From the NCBI GenBank assembly GCA_019638185.1, contig JAHBUH010000001.1, forward strand, positions 186,001 through 250,000: a DNA stretch of 64,000 bases, read 5' to 3'. The position numbers were made by a program, and so were the translations under genes. Each line of letters begins with the position of its first letter. Positions within the stretch are counted from its first letter, which is position 1. A model generated the notes under the pieces. That model made no database searches. It was given only the letters and a program-made list of their open reading frames with translations, and had not been told where the DNA came from. Below, piece after piece: positions 8,901-17,900 of the stretch. This stretch comes from Leadbetterella sp. (lineage in GTDB: Bacteria > Bacteroidota > Bacteroidia > Cytophagales > Spirosomataceae).

Positions 8901-9547
8901 ACCCAGTCCGACTGATCCACGTAGTGGCTATCGTTAGAAGCGATCACCTTCACATTATATTTTTTGGCAAACTTCAGCAAAACCTCGTTAACGCGGATCT
9001 GCTCGGCCATGTCGTGGCGCTGGATCTCCACGTAATAATCTTCTCCGAAACGCTCCAGCCACCATTTGAATTCTTCTTCCGCGGCTTCCTCGCCCAGTTT
9101 CAGGATAGCCTTAGGTACCATGGCACCTATGCAGCAGGTGGTGGCGATCAACCCTTCTTTGTATTTTTCAATGAGCGCCTTGGTCACGCGCGGGTATTTG
9201 CTGTATAGGCCTTCCATATAGCCCAGCGAGCAGAGTTTGGTCAGGTTTTTATAGCCTTCCGGGTTCTTGGCCAGCAGAAGCTGATGGTAGCGCTGGTCTT
9301 TCTGCTCTTTGGTGAAGCTCTTCCGGGTATGGTCTTCCACCACGTAAAATTCACAGCCCACTATAGGCTTCACCCCGTATTTCCCGGCGGTGGCCACAAA
9401 GTCAAATACGCCGAACATATTGCCGTGATCCGTGATGGCCACGGCGGGCATTTCGTCCTGCTGCGCCTTGGCAAAGAGCTTTTTGATGCCGGAAGCGCCG
9501 TCAAGTAAGGAGTATTGGGTATGATTATGGAGATGGGAGAATTTCAT
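5951..9547 (-). CDS. dnaE: DNA polymerase III subunit alpha DnaE
   Basis: 1198 aa, the replicative polymerase catalytic subunit. Order of domains: N-terminal PHP domain beginning SHLHNHTQYSLLDGASG, palm with the catalytic PDIDTDFDDEGR motif at about residues 415-426, thumb and fingers (ATKSSVKDVARVM; NTGIHAAGIII), helix-hairpin-helix region (AFNKSHSTCYAFVAYQTAYL precedes it), and an OB fold (TIGGVVTSANIRQSKNGNQF) near residue 1040. No intein or frameshift. The length is that of the DnaE1 type in Bacteroidota. The candidate promoter lies 26 bases upstream. Confidence 0.97.
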   Translation of the reverse strand: MKFSHLHNHTQYSLLDGASGIKKLFAKAQQDEMPAVAITDHGNMFGVFDFVATAGKYGVKPIVGCEFYVVEDHTRKSFTKEQKDQRYHQLLLAKNPEGYKNLTKLCSLGYMEGLYSKYPRVTKALIEKYKEGLIATTCCIGAMVPKAILKLGEEAAEEEFKWWLERFGEDYYVEIQRHDMAEQIRVNEVLLKFAKKYNVKVIASNDSHYVDQSDWVAHDILLCINTGEKLATPSNKEFSDDDEGSKKGTRFAFYNDQFYFKTTAEMSQLFSDIPAAIDNTNEIVGKIETLNLKKDILLPNFPIPQEFKVHADDTLNQWEYLRHITFEGARKRYGTLSAEAEERLNFELHTIKTMGFAGYFLIVMDFIKAGRELGVMIGPGRGSAAGSAVAYCIGITNIDPIKYNLLFERFLNPDRKSMPDIDTDFDDEGRQKVIDYVVDKYGKNQVAQIITYGTMATKSSVKDVARVMDLPLAEANQIAKLIPDKPGYGMNFQKLIHMPLSGPKSLAELGLNPDEVENVKQVREMYQGRDLTSKVLKQAEKLEGTVRNTGIHAAGIIIAPYDLSEIVPVSTSKDSDLLVTQFEGKVIEDAGVIKMDFLGLRNLTIIKEALRMIRENYGVDIDIDEIPLDDEETYRLFQRGETNAIFQFESDGMKKYMKDLQPDRFGDLIAMNALYRPGPIAYIPSYVNRKHGHEPITYDLPEMEEHLAETYGITVYQEQVMLLSQKLADFTKGDADVLRKAMGKKQKEVLDKMKAKFIEGGLKNGHAEKKLDKIWTDWEAFAQYAFNKSHSTCYAFVAYQTAYLKTHYTAEYMAGVLTSQLGNIEKITFFMEECKALGLQVLGPDINESQKRFSVNKKHEIRFGLGGIKGTGDAAVDSIIEEREKNGPFKDIFDFITRVNLRTVNKKTLESLVYAGAFDCFEDIHRAVYFHVSEEGGTFIERLIRYANKVMEDKMSTQNTLFGSFGNDAGFSIQKPKIDRVEEWGNIEKLRYEKEVVGFYISGHPLDQFAMEMSLCRPLDNALLEKENKDKEFTIGGVVTSANIRQSKNGNQFGIYRIEDYTGSLEIALFGRDFMEYSRYFIPEAFIYIKGKVMGRWGKDDELEFKPQSIDLLSEMKEKRLREMKIKLDISTLDKSLVQEIQDIVLKNPGKFGLKIDVYDTQNQYDIALFSRTVRIEINKEIHSRLSVLLGAENVSLN

Positions 9548-9572
9548 GCAGTTCCTATAGATTCTGAATGAA

Positions 9573-9580
9573 CAAAGTTA
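9573..9580 (-). promoter_or_regulatory. Candidate -7 element of dnaE (TAACTTTG on minus strand)
   Basis: CAAAGTTA on the plus strand reads TAACTTTG on the minus strand, 25 bases before the dnaE ATG. No convincing -33 TTG. Confidence 0.45.
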
Positions 9581-9676
9581 CATGATTTTCCGTGCGAAGG
9601 AAAGCACTTTCAGTGAAAATCAAAAGGGGGGAAGCCGGCATTCCCGGGCGGGCGGCTCCTCTTCCGGCTTAATTTC

Positions 9677-10282
9677 CTATGGGGCAAGGGCATAGGCCAC
9701 ACCCAGCTTCACACCGCCTTCCACTACCTGATAGTCGGCAGGTCCGGAAAAGAAAACATAGGTACCATGAAACCGGGCGTTCGGGTTAACAAAAACAGAG
9801 ACCCCGGATTTAAAAGCGTAGCGGAAACCGGCCCCCAAAGCCGCGCCTATGCCGGTCTGACTGGAGGTTTGCCGGGGTTTTGAGATATCGATGTCCAGCA
9901 CCGGGCCCCCGTTCAGGTACACGTATTTTCCCAGGTTTACCCGCAGTAAAAGAGGCACCGTAAGTAGTTTTACTCTTTTTTCAAAGGGCTTTTGCCCGGG
10001 CTCTCCGGTAAAAGCAGGGTGGAGCAGGAGAGAATGGCTGGAATAATCCAGGCCGGTTTCCAGGTCCAGCACCCTGTTCATCCCGTGAATATAGCTTGCT
10101 CCGAAATTATACATGTACCTGCCTTCATAGCCGCCTGTACCCTCCCGGTCCAGAAAAGATATAATGGTACTACTGGCCGGGAAGGAATAATGAAGCCCTA
10201 TGCTTTTTCGTGACTGGGCGTCTGCAATACCGGTAAAGCTGACTAAATTAATAAAGACGAATGCGCAGAGAAGGACTTTCAT
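9677..10282 (-). CDS. Outer-membrane beta-barrel protein
   Basis: 201 aa. A signal peptide of about 22 residues (MKVLLCAFVFINLVSFTGIA then DAQ) is followed by alternating amphipathic strands: LHYSFPASSTIISF, YMYNFGASYIHGM, LTVPLLLRVNLGKYVYLNGG, GAALGAGFRYAF, SVFVNPNARFHG, and a terminal VKLGVAYAL. LLRVNLG...YLNGGP is characteristic of the PorT-like OMP_b-brl_2 group of Bacteroidota. A small 8-10-strand barrel with unknown function is the likely product. It is monocistronic, between dnaE and a divergent lipoprotein gene. Confidence 0.75.
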   Translation of the reverse strand: MKVLLCAFVFINLVSFTGIADAQSRKSIGLHYSFPASSTIISFLDREGTGGYEGRYMYNFGASYIHGMNRVLDLETGLDYSSHSLLLHPAFTGEPGQKPFEKRVKLLTVPLLLRVNLGKYVYLNGGPVLDIDISKPRQTSSQTGIGAALGAGFRYAFKSGVSVFVNPNARFHGTYVFFSGPADYQVVEGGVKLGVAYALAP

Positions 10283-10301
10283 GGGTCTTACAGGTTTGTT
10301 A

Positions 10302-10309
10302 CAAAAATA
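10302..10309 (-). promoter_or_regulatory. Candidate -7 element (TATTTTTG on minus strand)
   Basis: CAAAAATA on the plus strand, 19 bases before the start of the beta-barrel gene. Confidence 0.45.
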
Positions 10310-10421
10310 GGAGGGGGAATGAAGAAAGTGGATGCGTGAATTTAGTTAACGGTAAAAAAAGTTAGTGAAAGGCAGGTAAATCTTAGCAGCTTATGGTGAG
10401 GAAATGTATGAATTGTTAGCG

Positions 10422-10429
10422 TACATTTG
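10422..10429 (+). promoter_or_regulatory. Candidate -7 element (TACATTTG)
   Basis: TAnnTTTG match 19 bases before the ATG at 10449. Its position inside the longer open frame supports 10449 rather than 10404 as the true start of the following gene. Confidence 0.45.
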
Positions 10430-10448
10430 CGAAATTTTCAAATACCCT

Positions 10449-11834
10449 ATGAGGAACATTTTTTACTCGCTGATTATTCTTTCTTTATTTTCCTGCAGCA
10501 AAGATGAACCCGAAAAACCTAATGCAGCACCAGAGACTTTTGAAGTAACCGCTAATGCCGATGGTACGAATGTCACCCTTACCTGGACTGAAGCCGCAGA
10601 CCCGGACGGTGACCCCGTGACCTATGCCGTAGTCTATGGCGATACCCTGGTAAAAGGACTAATCGAAAGAACGTTTACGATGAAAGATTTACCGTATGAG
10701 ACGCAGATTGTGGGTGTGGTGATAGCCAGCGACGACAGAGGAGGGAAAGTGCAGGCCGGATTTAGTATAAAAACACCCGAAGAGCCTTTGGCGGCAGGTT
10801 ATGTGAGAATTCCTGATGCTGCCTTTGAAGAATACCTGGTCAGGAAAAATATAGATGATAAGGTAGATGGCAAATTGTTGAAAAAAAGCGCCTTGTCCGT
10901 TAAATATATGCACGATTTCGGCAAAAATATTACCGACTTAACAGGGATAGAGGCATTTGAAAATTTAGAGCAGATTTTTCTTGACAATTTAGGCTTTAAA
11001 GAGTTGGATTTTAGCCATAACCGAAATTTAAAAAAAATCAGTATTACCAACAGCTCTAATCTTAAAGTTTTAAATATTTCCGGTTGTGCGGAACTGGAGT
11101 TTTTAATTGCACAGGGGTGTGGCCTGGAAGCTTTGGATATATCCAACAATAAAAAACTGGCATACCTGGTTTTAAGTGAAAACCTGCTTAAGGGAATAGA
11201 TATTTCCAAGCAGCGTGATTTAAATTTGCTATCGGTTGATAACAACAGGATTACGTCTTTGGATTTAAGCGAGAACCTAAAAATAGAGTATCTTTATGTG
11301 GAAGGAAATAGTATGGAAAACCTGGATCTTTCAAAGAATCCGGAGATCATAGAACTCTATTGCAACAATAACAAATTGAAGAGATTAGATCTTTTACCGA
11401 ATACGGCACTTACCACTTTAATGGGTAATGGTAACCCGATAGAAGTTATAAATTTACCTTCACAAATCAACAAAATAGATATCAGCAATACGGCCCTCAA
11501 AAATGTGGATTTTAGTAAGTTAAAGGACCTGGAGTATCTTTTTATAACTAATTTAGGGCTGGAAATAATAGATCTTAGCAGTAATACAAAACTGGCTATC
11601 CTGGAAATTTCAATGAATAAGTTGTCAAACATTGACCTTTCAAAAAATGTAAATATCACGGCATTGTTCTTAAGGGATAATTTATTGAGTGCTTTGGATT
11701 TATGTAATAATTCCAAGCTGAGTACCTTGCATTGTGAGAGAAATAAGCTTATCACTATACTATTGCCTAAGAATGTTACCCCTGGTAAGTTGTGGGATAA
11801 AGATGCCGATGCCTCCTATAAAACCTGCGATTAA
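10449..11834 (+). CDS. Leucine-rich-repeat lipoprotein with fibronectin III-like domain
   Basis: I start at 10449, where MRNIFYSLIILSLFSCSKD gives a lipobox with Cys16; the frame is open to 10404 but adds only non-signal sequence. After a short linker comes a fibronectin type III-like domain (about residues 25-110: FEVTANADGTNVTLTWTEA, DGDPVTYAVVYGD). The rest is a leucine-rich solenoid with a period near 21 residues, repeating L.LSxNxxLxxLxxxxNxLxxLDLS. Base composition is richer in A+T than most neighbours in the repeats. Such proteins are exported and often bind proteins or glycans; no partner is evident and it stands alone. Confidence 0.8.
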   Translation: MRNIFYSLIILSLFSCSKDEPEKPNAAPETFEVTANADGTNVTLTWTEAADPDGDPVTYAVVYGDTLVKGLIERTFTMKDLPYETQIVGVVIASDDRGGKVQAGFSIKTPEEPLAAGYVRIPDAAFEEYLVRKNIDDKVDGKLLKKSALSVKYMHDFGKNITDLTGIEAFENLEQIFLDNLGFKELDFSHNRNLKKISITNSSNLKVLNISGCAELEFLIAQGCGLEALDISNNKKLAYLVLSENLLKGIDISKQRDLNLLSVDNNRITSLDLSENLKIEYLYVEGNSMENLDLSKNPEIIELYCNNNKLKRLDLLPNTALTTLMGNGNPIEVINLPSQINKIDISNTALKNVDFSKLKDLEYLFITNLGLEIIDLSSNTKLAILEISMNKLSNIDLSKNVNITALFLRDNLLSALDLCNNSKLSTLHCERNKLITILLPKNVTPGKLWDKDADASYKTCD

Positions 11835-11875
11835 TAATATTTGGAGTGCAAAATGGATTTCTAAATAAAAAATCG

Positions 11876-11883
11876 TAACTTTG
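11876..11883 (+). promoter_or_regulatory. Candidate -7 element of rpmI-rplT (TAACTTTG)
   Basis: TAnnTTTG match 40 bases before the rpmI ATG, in a region with no infC upstream; this suggests rpmI-rplT has its own promoter here. Confidence 0.55.
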
Positions 11884-11923
11884 CACCCCAATTTACTTTT
11901 TAATACTTAATCTGTTTTGTAAA

Positions 11924-12112
11924 ATGCCAAAGCAAAAAACAAATTCAGGAGCGAAAAAAAGGTTTAAATTGACTGGCACCGGAAAAATCAAGCGTAAGCA
12001 TGCTTTCCACAGCCACATTTTAACCAAAAAGTCGAACAAAAGAAAAAGAAATCTTGTTCAGACTACGCTCGTTAGTCCTGCTGATGAAGCAAGAATTAAA
12101 GCGTTGTTGTAA
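11924..12112 (+). CDS. rpmI: 50S ribosomal protein L35
   Basis: 62 aa, very basic. [20 protein letters not shown] and [20 protein letters not shown] are diagnostic of bL35, a small component of the large ribosomal subunit. rplT follows after 94 bases in the same orientation. In many bacteria infC lies immediately upstream; here the upstream gene is an unrelated lipoprotein, so infC has been separated or lies elsewhere. Confidence 0.97.
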   Translation: MPKQKTNSGAKKRFKLTGTGKIKRKHAFHSHILTKKSNKRKRNLVQTTLVSPADEARIKALL

Positions 12113-12206
12113 TATCACAGCAACCCGGTTCCAATTGTTTAACCCGGCTACAGGCTCATTAAGTTTTCCGAAAGGGAACGCCTCTGGTCAAAAAACGTAA
12201 AAATTT

Positions 12207-12551
12207 ATGCCACGTAGTGTCAATCATGTAGCGTCGAGAGCACGCCGCAAAAAAGTTCTGAAGCTGGCCAAGGGCTACTTCGGAAGAAGAAAAAATGTTT
12301 GGACAGTCGCTAAAAACGCTGTTGAAAAAGGTTTGGTTTACGCCTATGTAGGCCGCAAACAAAAGAAAAGAAACTTCCGTAGCTTGTGGATCGTAAGGAT
12401 CAATGCAGGGGTTAGACCTTTCGGTTTATCGTACTCTGTATTCATTAACAAGCTGCAGAAAGCAGGTATTGAGCTTAACAGAAAAGTATTGGCTGACCTG
12501 GCTTTGAATCATCCTGATGCTTTTAAAGCCATCGTTGAGAAAGTAAAGTAA
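12207..12551 (+). CDS. rplT: 50S ribosomal protein L20
   Basis: 114 aa, standard length. [20 protein letters not shown] and [20 protein letters not shown] belong to bL20, which binds 23S rRNA early in 50S assembly and in several bacteria represses its own operon by binding the mRNA leader. The 94-base gap to rpmI could hold such a leader structure but I cannot identify one with confidence. A rho-independent terminator begins 20 bases after the stop. Confidence 0.97.
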   Translation: MPRSVNHVASRARRKKVLKLAKGYFGRRKNVWTVAKNAVEKGLVYAYVGRKQKKRNFRSLWIVRINAGVRPFGLSYSVFINKLQKAGIELNRKVLADLALNHPDAFKAIVEKVK

Positions 12552-12571
12552 GCTGTCTTTAAGGCAGTTGG

Positions 12572-12602
12572 AAAAAAGGCGCCCGGAAGGGTGCCTTTTT
12601 TT
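12572..12602 (+). terminator. Rho-independent terminator of rpmI-rplT
   Basis: AAGGCGCCC and GGGTGCCTT form a 9-bp stem with one G-U pair around a GGAA tetraloop, preceded by A's and followed by seven T's. Confidence 0.85.
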
Positions 12603-12603
12603 G

Positions 12604-12633
12604 TTTGCAGCGGTTTACTTTTCTTTACCTTTG
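12604..12633 (+). promoter_or_regulatory. Full -33/-7 promoter (TTTG-N18-TACCTTTG)
   Basis: TTTG at 12604-12607, 18 bases, then TACCTTTG at 12626-12633: a good match to the Bacteroidota housekeeping promoter. It lies ahead of the decayed secreted-protein gene, which starts at 12757. Confidence 0.6.
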
Positions 12634-12756
12634 CGGCCGCTATAACCATTTAAATATATCTGAGCCCTGAATTAACCTCTCATCCGCAATGAAAGCAGCT
12701 TATCTGTTCTCTTTAGTTTCCCTATTTTCCAAAGCAATATTTTAAATCAATTTTAT

Positions 12757-14704
12757 ATGCGTAAACTTATACTGTTCGCTGCCCTGGCCACCGCGCAGGC
12801 AATGCCTAAGGTATGCAGTGCTCAAAAAATCATATCCGTAGATTCAGTTACTCTTTTCGAGACCCGCCCGCACTAGGATAACGAAAACAAAGGGACTGTA
12901 TATTCCCGCGGATATGTGGCCTCGATCATTCCCATGGAGGATAAATACCAGATCAATGTTTTTAAACAATATAACGGCTTACTCTCTTTTGGTAAAGGAG
13001 CACCCGTTTCCAAAGATTTTACCTCATTTGTAGCAGGGCTTCCGGGGATGGCCCAGTACCTGTACGACGACGAGGGAATCCGGGTACAGAAAGAAAAAGT
13101 CTTTGATCTTACCGGGGCCGGCAAATGATCATTTGAGTATAATTTTGTAGAAATCGCTTCTTTAGGTGGCGCAGGCAAGGTGTCTGCTGATAGCAAACGT
13201 GTGATCAGTGATCACCAGCAGGGCGGGAATTACGGAATGTTGCTTGCAACCCAGCCTGCTGCTTTATCCTATTCTGGCCCTAAGAAGACTTTTAAGGTAC
13301 TGGGGCGGGCAGGAAGCCAGGTGGTAGAACGGGTAAAACAGCAGGCCATATTTGATGTTTATACAGGGAGGTATTGGGATGACCCCAATGCCAATACCCA
13401 GCGGCAGAGGCTGACTATGAAGGTAGATCCGAAGTCATCAGTCAGCTTTCAGATAGACCCGAATCATATCTTTTATCTTAAACCCATACAGAAAGGTCTC
13501 CTAACGGTCATAAAAGTAGATACTAAATTTAAAGGAAATGGAATCAGCCCGAGTTCAGCTGGCTGAAAATTTTGGGGTTCTGGCTTATACGGAGGTAAAG
13601 GGCGTACCTGAAAAGAAACTGTTTACACTCACTGAACTGGAAACTTGCAGTACCGGGATGGCTATCCTGGCGGGAGACGGCTTTAGTGATCGTAAAAACG
13701 GCAAATCATGCACCCTGGTTCGTCTTGACGCTGACGGGAAGCTGGAATATAAGCATGACTTTACCATAGAGTCAGACGGGTATATGTTTGACAGGGCTAC
13801 ACTATTGGCTGACACGGATAAAAATATATTGAAAATTATTCTCAGGAAAGGATTGAAATTACAGATGTATTACCTGAGCATAAACGCAGCCGGAGTGGCT
13901 TATAAACTCGAGTGGGAAAGAGCACAGGAGAAAGCAGCAAAACTGGTTAATTCCACTAAGTCTAATATGGATGACAGAGGGCAGGATTCTTTTATGATTT
14001 CCTTGCCTGATGGCGAAATCCTGATCGGCGAGGCTGATTATGGTGTAGGCGCAGCGGGAGGTGTGCAGAGGGGATATGGATATACGCATTCAGGTGCAGA
14101 TGGCTTAACAAAAGCTTTTTATACTACAGATTGCTTTATTCCTTCGGAAATAATGGGTAAAAAATATACCCTGGGTGCCATGCATATCGGTGACGGAAAA
14201 GTGATGATCATAGCCAATGAACCCCGTGGTAGTAAGCCTGCTTCATGGAGTCAGTACAGCATTCTTAATAGTGAGCTTTGTAAAGAATATACCCTGATCA
14301 CCTCCAAAGATGAAGAGGGTGATGTGGTGGTTCATTTAGGACGGAATCCGGCAGCCACACTCAAAGCAGAAAAAAGCGGTTCAAAGCTTCTCGGAGGATT
14401 GAAAGTAGTGTCAGGTATTGAAGCTGTTTCCAGCCAGCATAAGGATGTGCAACAGCTGCAAGTAGATAACAGCGTTCTGGTTTTTGCTCCGGCCATTTAT
14501 GTGATCGATACCCGGAACCAGACCATTAAAAAAACGGACCTTAACTTTAAGGGGAGCTATACCATTTCGGATAGTGAGGGAATCTGGATTAACCCGGGGA
14601 AACGTGAGATGGACGTGTTTCTTAAAGGAAAGGAAAAGAGCCTCGGGAAAACGGGAACAAACCCTAAAGGCATTCAGTTACAGGTGATGAAGGTGGCTTA
14701 TTAA
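12757..14704 (+). pseudogene. Decayed gene for a large secreted protein
   Basis: A single coding sequence of about 649 codons can be followed from the ATG at 12757 (signal peptide MRKLILFAALATAQAMPKVC) to the stop at 14704, but it is interrupted three times: an in-frame TAG at 12874-12876, an in-frame TGA at 13126-13128, and a +1 frame change between about 13535 and 13566 after which the second frame continues smoothly to the end. Codon usage and protein character stay coding-like throughout, so decay is recent. The C-terminal 380 residues look like a beta-rich, propeller-like secreted protein; I recognise no named family. The promoter and terminator remain intact. Confidence 0.75.
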
Positions 14705-14764
14705 GCTATATCTGCCTGACAACTCAAAAGTAAAGAGTTACTGGCAGGTGTGAGCCCGCCGGAT

Positions 14765-14806
14765 GCAGGAGGAAATTTCCCTTATATAGGGCAGATTTCC
14801 TCCTGC
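14765..14806 (+). terminator. Long hairpin after the decayed gene
   Basis: GCAGGAGGAAAT (14765-14776) and ATTTCCTCCTGC (14795-14806) are perfectly complementary over 12 bp; the loop itself contains CCC...GGG. It is followed by TTATCTTT, a weak T-tract, so termination is likely but not certain. Confidence 0.6.
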
Positions 14807-14914
14807 TTATCTTTAGAACCTCCCGTTTTATCGAAACAAAAGCATAAAGAGAAAGCTTTGTTTGTGTAAAAGGTACACGAAGATTACTTTGCAGGATATT
14901 TGACCCGTTAAAAT

Positions 14915-17900
14915 ATGAAAAAAACCTTCCTTGTGATCACCTGCGGGGTGATGTGCCTCTACGCCTGCCATTCGTCGGATTCCGGAAATAAGCCGGAGAT
15001 CATTGTCAAATCAGCCGCAGCCGATGATCAGGCATACGCAGAGCAGATCGAGTCGGAAACGCCGGTTAAGCTGGCTGACGGCCTGAAAATAAGCCTGTGG
15101 GCCACGGATTCCCTGGCACCCGATCCGGTGTCCATGACCATTGATGACCACAATAACATCTACCTGACCCGGACTAACCGGCAGAAACATTCGGAATTTG
15201 ATATCCGGGGGCATCGCGACTGGATGACCGAATCCATCAGCTGGCAGAGCGTGGAAGACCGGAGGGCTTTCCTGAAGCGTTTTTTTGATTCTAAGGAATC
15301 ACAGAAAAACGAGTGGCTGGAAGACCTGAACGGTGACGGATCGCACGACTGGCGCGACCTGACCATAGAAAAAGAAGAGATCTGGAAGCTGGAGGATACC
15401 AATGGCGACGGCCGGGCCGACCGCTCCACCCGGGTGCTGAGCGATTTCCACGAAGAGATCACGGATGTGGCCGGAGCCATCCTGGTGCGTAGAAAAGACG
15501 CATTTGTGGGGCTGGGCCCTGACCTGTGGCGCCTGGAGGATACGGATGGCGACGGTTATTACGATAAAAAGACCTCCATATCTCACGGCTGGCATGTGCA
15601 TGTGGGATTCAGCGGCCATGGCATGTCTGGACTGGTGGAAGGCCCTGACGGCAAAATTTACTGGGGAATCGGTGACCCCGGGATGAATGTAGTGGACAAA
15701 GCCGGAAACCGGCATTTCTTCCCGAATGAAGGGGTGATTGTCCGCTGTAATCCTGACGGCTCTGACTTTGAAGTGTTTTCCCACGGCCACCGGAATACCC
15801 ACGAATTTGTGTTTGACCAATACGGGAATGTGATCAGCTCGGATAACGACGGTGACCACCCCGGTGAGTCGGAACGCCTCGTGCACCTGGTGGATGGTTC
15901 CGATTCCGGCTGGCGGATCAACTGGCAGTTCGGGAAATACACGGATCCCAAAAACAACCGGTACAAGGTATGGATGGACGAAGGCATGTACCTGCCCCGT
16001 CATGACCAGCAGGCAGCTTATTTCCTGCCACCCATCCGGAATTACCATAACGGCCCCACCGGTATGCAGTTTAACCCCGGCACAGCACTGGGGAAAGACT
16101 GGCTGAATAAGTTTTTCCTGGTAGAATTTACGGGTACCCCCTCGGGAGCGCATATCTGGTCATTCGACCTGAAGCCCAAAGGTGCCAGCTTTGATTTTAA
16201 TTCGGAAACCGACATGGTGAACGGGATCCTGGCCACAGGCATCCGGTTCGGTACAGACGGTGCCCTGTACGCCGCCGACTGGATTAATGGCTGGGGGACC
16301 AAAAACTACGGAAGGGTATGGAAGATTGACGTCACTACCCCTGAGTTCAGCGAGATCAGGAAGAAGACCCAAACTTTAATGGCTGCGGATTATGGTAAGA
16401 AAAGTGGGAAAGAGCTGTATGATCTGCTGTTTTTTCAAGATCAGCGGATCCGTCAGAAGGCCCAGTTTGAGCTGGCTGACCGGTCGGAAGGCACCAGCAT
16501 CTTTACCAAAGCCGCTCAGCAAACGGGAAATCAATTAGCACGGGTACATGCCATCTGGGGAATGGGGCAGCTTCTGGCCGCAAAGAAGGGGGATGCCGCA
16601 TTGCTGATCGGTTTATTGAAAGACAAAGATCCCGAGATCATAGCGCAGGCGGCCAAGGTGCTGGGCGACATACGCCATAAGCCGGCGGGAAATGCCCTGA
16701 TGCCGCTTTTGTTGAACGCCCATCCCCGGGTGCAGTTTTACGCCGCCCAGGCATTGGGCAGGATAGGACATAAGCCTGCTGTACAGGGACTGATTGAAAT
16801 GTTGAAAAAGAATAACGACAGCGACCTTTATATCCGGCACGCAGCCACATTAGCCTTATCAAGGATAGATGACCGGACCGCCGTTCACAAAATGATCAGC
16901 AGCCCTGACCGGACACTTCGGCTGGCAGCCGTGCTGGTGATGCGGAAATGGCAGGATCCTGAGCTGGCGCGGTCGCTAAACGATGCCGATCCCTACATTG
17001 TGGCAGAAGCGGCACGGGCCATTAACGATGACCTTTCCGTGAAAGAGGCGCTCCCGGCCCTGGCAGCGCTGGTGAACCGGCATGAGATAGGCTCGGAGGT
17101 GATTATGCGCCGGGCCATTAATGCCGCTTTGCGGGTGGGAGGCGAGAAGCAGCTGAATGACCTGATCGCCTACGCACGGGATGCTGCAGCACCGGGTGTG
17201 CTCCGGGGCGAGGCCCTGGCCACGGTGGCCGTGTGGGCGGAACCTTCGGTTTTGGACAGGGTAGACGGCCGGCACCGGGGAAAAGTGACCCGCGATGCCT
17301 CAAAAGTAAAAGCTCTGTTGCTGCCTGAAATGGACAGCTTCCTGGCCAGTACCGATCCGGCTATCGTGAATGCTTCTCTGGATGTTCTAAAAGAGCTGAA
17401 AGTGAGTGATTTTAACGAGAAGCTTGACGCTATTTACCGGAAAAATAACGACCCCCAGATCCGGTCGGGGATACTCAGTGCACTGGCCGAGCTGGACTAC
17501 AGCCGGGTAAGTGACCTGATCAATGACGCCCTGAAAAGCCAGGATAAAGGACTGCGCACCACGGCGCTGGGGATGCTAAATAAGCTGGATATTTCACCCG
17601 CTCTTTTAAGCAATATGGTCACCCAAGTGCTCCGCAGCGGAGAACTGGGCGAACAGCAACGCCTGATGAAAAGCCTGGGTGAAATGCCGGTGGCCAGAAC
17701 AGAAGACGTATTCCGTTCGCTGATTGCGCAGCTGAAGAGTAAAAAATTCCCGGATGGCCTGAAGCTGGACCTGGCTGATGCCGTAGTAGCTTCCGGTTCC
17801 CCTCAGCTGGCAGAGGAACTGAAAGCAGCCATGCCTAAGGGAGATATTTTTGAAGAATATGCCGACGTGCTGCACGGCGGAAACCGCTGGCGGGGCGAAC

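Noticed and set aside
10404-10448. Longer start of the leucine-rich-repeat protein
   Set aside because: Would bury the lipoprotein signal peptide and include the likely promoter element at 10422-10429.
12690-12746. 18-codon frame MKAAYLFSLVSLFSKAIF ahead of the decayed gene
   Set aside because: Signal-peptide-like but ends at once; too short to call, may be a remnant or chance.
12757-14704. Recoding of stop codons (selenocysteine or other) in the interrupted gene
   Set aside because: Two different stop codons and an additional frame change occur in one gene, and no selenocysteine machinery or insertion structure is visible, so decay is simpler.
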